From NCBI RefSeq assembly GCF_030698145.1, contig NZ_JAUYNW010000051.1:1-45298 (forward strand): a stretch of DNA of 45,298 nt, read 5' to 3'. Within the stretch, counting starts at the first letter, position 1; each line of letters begins with the position of its first letter. Positions 43,139 through 45,298 of the stretch are shown piece after piece. The DNA comes from Phenylobacterium sp. Lineage in GTDB: Bacteria > Pseudomonadota > Alphaproteobacteria > Caulobacterales > Caulobacteraceae. The notes beneath the pieces were generated by a model. That model searched no databases. It was given only the letters and a program-made list of their open reading frames with translations, and had not been told where the DNA came from. Made by a program: the position numbers and the translations under genes.

Positions 43139-43158
43139 CCTTCAGAATGGAGATCGCG

Positions 43159-43632
43159 ATGACCTGGGCAACCGAGAGACTGGATCAGATCAAGGCCGGC
43201 GTGGTCGATGCGCCCCCCGTCGTACGAACCCTTCACCTTGGATTGATCGACGACTGGGGTCCGGGCTGGGTGCGAAAGCGTTGGGAGCCGAAGCCCGAAG
43301 TCCTTAATGGCGACGGCTCTCTATTCGGCGGCTATATCGCCGCGCTCGCCGACCAAATCCTATCCTTCGTCACCATGACGGTGATCGCCGACGACGCGAC
43401 CTATCGGACCGTCAACCTGCAGGTCCAGTTCGTGAAGATCGGCCGGGCCCATCCGCTGATCATCGAGGGACGGGTCGTGGCGGCGAGCCGCCAGCTGATC
43501 ACCGTCGAGGCCGATTTCCGTCGCGAGGACGGCGAGCTGATCGCCAGGGCCGGGGCGCAGCAGATCGTCCTGTCGGGCGCTCCGGTCTTCCCTTCCCCCT
43601 CGTCACAGCGCGAAGATGCCGCAACGACATAG
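43159..43632 (+). CDS. PaaI-like acyl-CoA thioesterase (hotdog fold)
   Basis: A 157-residue hotdog protein. The active-site region reads NGDGSLFGGYIAALADQILSF, in the PaaI pattern where a helix N-terminus and an acidic residue activate water, followed by TVNLQVQFVKIGRAHPLIIEGRVVAASR. It hydrolyses acyl-CoA to the free acid and CoA, possibly to recycle CoA when the pathway stalls. The ATG at 43159 has GGAG six bases upstream, so ATGs and the longer frame further upstream, which would read through the operator, are rejected. It is 11 bases from the dienoyl-CoA isomerase gene and in one operon with it. Confidence 0.85.
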   Translation: MTWATERLDQIKAGVVDAPPVVRTLHLGLIDDWGPGWVRKRWEPKPEVLNGDGSLFGGYIAALADQILSFVTMTVIADDATYRTVNLQVQFVKIGRAHPLIIEGRVVAASRQLITVEADFRREDGELIARAGAQQIVLSGAPVFPSPSSQREDAATT

Positions 43633-43643
43633 GGAGACGCGCC

Positions 43644-44507
43644 ATGACCGCCGCCATCGACACCACCGACTGGACCTGTTTCGCCGTCACCATCGAGGAC
43701 CATGTCGCCCACATCCAGTTGAAGCGCCCCGAGGCGATGAACTCGATGATCCGCGAGTTCTGGAACGAGCTGCCGGCCATCGTGAAGGACATCGACCACA
43801 ACGCCCGCGCCCGGGCGATCGTCATCTCCTCCACCGGCAAGCACTTCAGCGCTGGGATGGACTTGGCGGTGTTCGGCGGCGGCGGCTCGACCTCGCAGAA
43901 CCAGGTCCAGGATCGCCACATCAACGCCGAGCAGCAGCGCCACCATATCCACTGGCTGCAGGATTGTTTCGGCTGCCTGGACGACGCGCGGATCCCGGTG
44001 ATCGTGGCGATCCAGGGCGGCTGCATCGGCGGGGCGGTGGACATGACCAGCGCCTGCGACATCCGCTACGCCAGCGCCGACGCCTTCTTCTGCATCCAGG
44101 AGATCAATATCGGCATGACCGCCGACGTCGGCACCTTCCCCAGGCTCTGCAAGCTGATCCCCGAGGGCTGGGTGAGGGAGATAGCCTATACCGGCCGCCG
44201 GATGCCGGCCCAGAAGGCCAAGGAGATCGGCTGGGTCAACGAGGTGTTCGACACCCACGAGCAGTGCGTCGACCATGCGCTCGCCACCGCCCGCGAGATC
44301 GCCGGCAAGGCGCCCCTGGCGGTCACCGGTTCCAAGGTGATGATCAACTACGCCCGCGACCACACCCTGAAGGACGGGCTGGACTACATCGCCGTCTGGC
44401 AGACCGGCATGTTCTCCGGCGCCCACATGGGCGAGGCCTTCAAGGCCAAGGCCGAGAAGCGCGATCCGGTGTTCCAGGACCTGCAGCCCCTGCGCCACGA
44501 GATGTGA
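43644..44507 (+). CDS. Crotonase family protein, delta(3,5)-delta(2,4)-dienoyl-CoA isomerase type
   Basis: A 287-residue enoyl-CoA hydratase/isomerase. D133, E153 and D161 have exactly the spacing (20 and 8) of the catalytic D176, E196 and D204 of mammalian ECH1. The surrounding GGCIGGAVDMTSACDIRYAS and ADVGTFPRL are close to that enzyme. The oxyanion-hole region is KHFSAGMDLAVF. Such enzymes shift double bonds of 3,5-dienoyl-CoA intermediates during degradation of unsaturated acyl chains. GGGAG lies about eight bases upstream of the start. It follows the thioesterase gene in one operon under the divergent TetR regulator. Confidence 0.9.
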   Translation: MTAAIDTTDWTCFAVTIEDHVAHIQLKRPEAMNSMIREFWNELPAIVKDIDHNARARAIVISSTGKHFSAGMDLAVFGGGGSTSQNQVQDRHINAEQQRHHIHWLQDCFGCLDDARIPVIVAIQGGCIGGAVDMTSACDIRYASADAFFCIQEINIGMTADVGTFPRLCKLIPEGWVREIAYTGRRMPAQKAKEIGWVNEVFDTHEQCVDHALATAREIAGKAPLAVTGSKVMINYARDHTLKDGLDYIAVWQTGMFSGAHMGEAFKAKAEKRDPVFQDLQPLRHEM

Positions 44508-44510
44508 CGG

Positions 44511-45176
44511 CTACAGCCAGCCCTTCTTCTTGAACCACCAGAACGGCGCGACGGCGGTGAGCAGCATCATCGCCAGCGCCATCGGATAGCCGCCGATCCA
44601 GCCAAGCTCGGGCATGTGCTTGAAGTTCATGCCGTAGATGGAGGCGACCAGGGTCGGGGGCAGGAAGACGACGGCCACCACCGAGAAGAACTTGATGATG
44701 CTGTTCTGCTCGATGTTGATCAGGCCGAGCGCCGCGTCGAGCAGGAACGAGATGTGGCCCGACAGGAACCCGGAGTGCTCGGTGAGCGCCTGGATGTCGT
44801 GCTGGATGGAGGTCAGGTGGCCGCGCCGGGCGTCACTATTCTGAAGCTCGACCGCCAGGGCGGCGAAGCTGGCGAGCCGGCTGAGCGAGAGCTGGCTCTT
44901 GCGGATCATTGAGGTCACCGACTGGGCGCGCGCCAGGTCGCTGAGCATCGGGGCGAAGGCCGTGGACGGCGGGCGGTTGAAGATCGCCACCGAGGTGTCC
45001 TGCACCAGGCCCGATTCCCGCTCCAGGATCTCGGCCGCGCGCTCGATCACTGCGTCCAACAGCTCGAGCAGGACCTCCGCGCCCTCATCGACCGAATTGT
45101 GTACGCAGCGCTGGCCGAAGATTCGGAACGCCTTGAGCTGTTCGTAACGGATGGTGATTAGGTAGCGGTGACCATT
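44511..45176 (-). pseudogene. corA: CorA-type Mg2+ transporter, 5' truncated by an insertion sequence
   Basis: The frame encodes about 220 C-terminal residues of a CorA family protein, which normally has about 320. Present are the long stalk helix, the two C-terminal membrane helices and the signature Y-G-M-N in VASIYGMNFKHMPELG, ending WWFKKKGWL. The frame runs upstream as YLITIRYEQLKAFRIFGQRC and then meets, in frame, the stop codon of a transposase at 45180-45182. The N-terminal domain and start are therefore missing. The rest of the gene may lie beyond the element, outside the window. A TTG at 45059 could start a shorter product lacking most of the cytoplasmic domain, unlikely to be functional. 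Confidence 0.85.
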
Positions 45177-45179
45177 TAG

Positions 45180-45298
45180 CTATTTGAGCCACAGCATGAT
45201 GGCGGCGAGGGTGACGAAGCCCATGAAGGTGGACGCGAGCTTGTCGTATCGGGTTGCGATGCGCCGGAAGTGCTTGATGCGGCTGAAGAAGCGTTCGA
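45180..45298 (-). mobile_element. IS5-family transposase, C-terminal end (element continues past the window)
   Basis: The minus strand from 45298 encodes ERFFSRIKHFRRIATRYDK, then LASTFMGFVTLAAIMLWLK and TAG. This is the characteristic end of IS5-type DDE transposases, including the conserved glutamate in ERFF of the last DDE motif region and the RRIATRYDKLA block. The frame is open to the window edge, so 38 codons are visible. The stop is followed by CTAA, a possible target duplication of the YTAR type, and then by CorA-like coding sequence in the same frame. The exact element end and its terminal repeat were not defined. Confidence 0.88.

Noticed and set aside
1..45298. CRISPR arrays, tRNA or rRNA genes, prophage or integrase modules
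   Set aside because: No regularly spaced direct repeats, no cloverleaf-like genes and no phage or integrase proteins were seen; the only mobile element is the IS5-type end at the right edge.

Overview
The window comes from a high-GC alphaproteobacterium, most likely a member of the Caulobacteraceae (Phenylobacterium/Caulobacter type). This rests on the very high GC with strong third-position bias, an RcdA homologue (DUF1465, an adaptor for CtrA proteolysis), a DUF1192 coiled-coil protein, a zinc-independent ribosomal L31, a large TonB-dependent receptor, and scattered palindromic intergenic repeats. Genus and strain cannot be fixed from the sequence alone. No tRNA, rRNA or CRISPR array was seen.

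Layout. (1) 1-4.8 kb: 3' end of a class II fructose-bisphosphate aldolase, a membrane-anchored alpha/beta hydrolase behind a perfect 16-bp inverted repeat, a small membrane protein, an MHS-type transporter with a large insert, then an iron-storage set on the minus strand (bacterioferritin, a cupin protein, bacterioferritin-associated ferredoxin) with a Fur-like palindrome upstream of bfd. (2) 5.0-7.6 kb: a cyanide-insensitive type cytochrome bd oxidase operon, cydA-cydB plus an easily missed 48-codon third subunit. (3) 7.6-16.5 kb: housekeeping genes: thiE, a hypothetical protein, efp, a suhB-like phosphatase, a TPR-glycosyltransferase fusion, a glycerophosphodiesterase, an exporter-type ABC protein, rpmE, rcdA and DUF1192.

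(4) 16.6-28.3 kb: a quinone oxidoreductase, then an SDR dehydrogenase divergent from a TonB-dependent receptor. The receptor is followed by the fossil 3' end of a second receptor and by four consecutive paralogous transporters of the GPH (MFS_2) family. This is the most distinctive part of the window. It looks like an uptake locus (receptor across the outer membrane, four related carriers across the inner membrane, one oxidoreductase) whose substrate cannot be named from sequence. A 14-bp AT-rich motif is shared by the regions upstream of the receptor and of the third carrier.

(5) 28.4-39.2 kb: a TadG-like vWA protein, a secreted M2 (angiotensin-converting-enzyme-like) peptidase, a small protein, and the pair alpha-2-macroglobulin/penicillin-binding protein 1C. 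(6) 39.2-44.5 kb: a catabolic region with a zeta-GST isomerase and a fumarylacetoacetase-family hydrolase (minus strand), then a class III CoA-transferase and a cupin protein, and a TetR regulator divergent from a thioesterase and a dienoyl-CoA isomerase, with nested palindromes in the divergent promoter. (7) 44.5 kb to the end: a CorA-type magnesium transporter truncated by an IS5-family insertion sequence whose transposase runs off the window.

Two inverted copies of a roughly 150-bp palindromic repeat (about 10.4 and 39.2 kb) sit at gene 3' ends and show compensatory changes in a hairpin stem. Three convergent gene pairs overlap by exactly the tetranucleotide CTAG, which supplies both stop codons.
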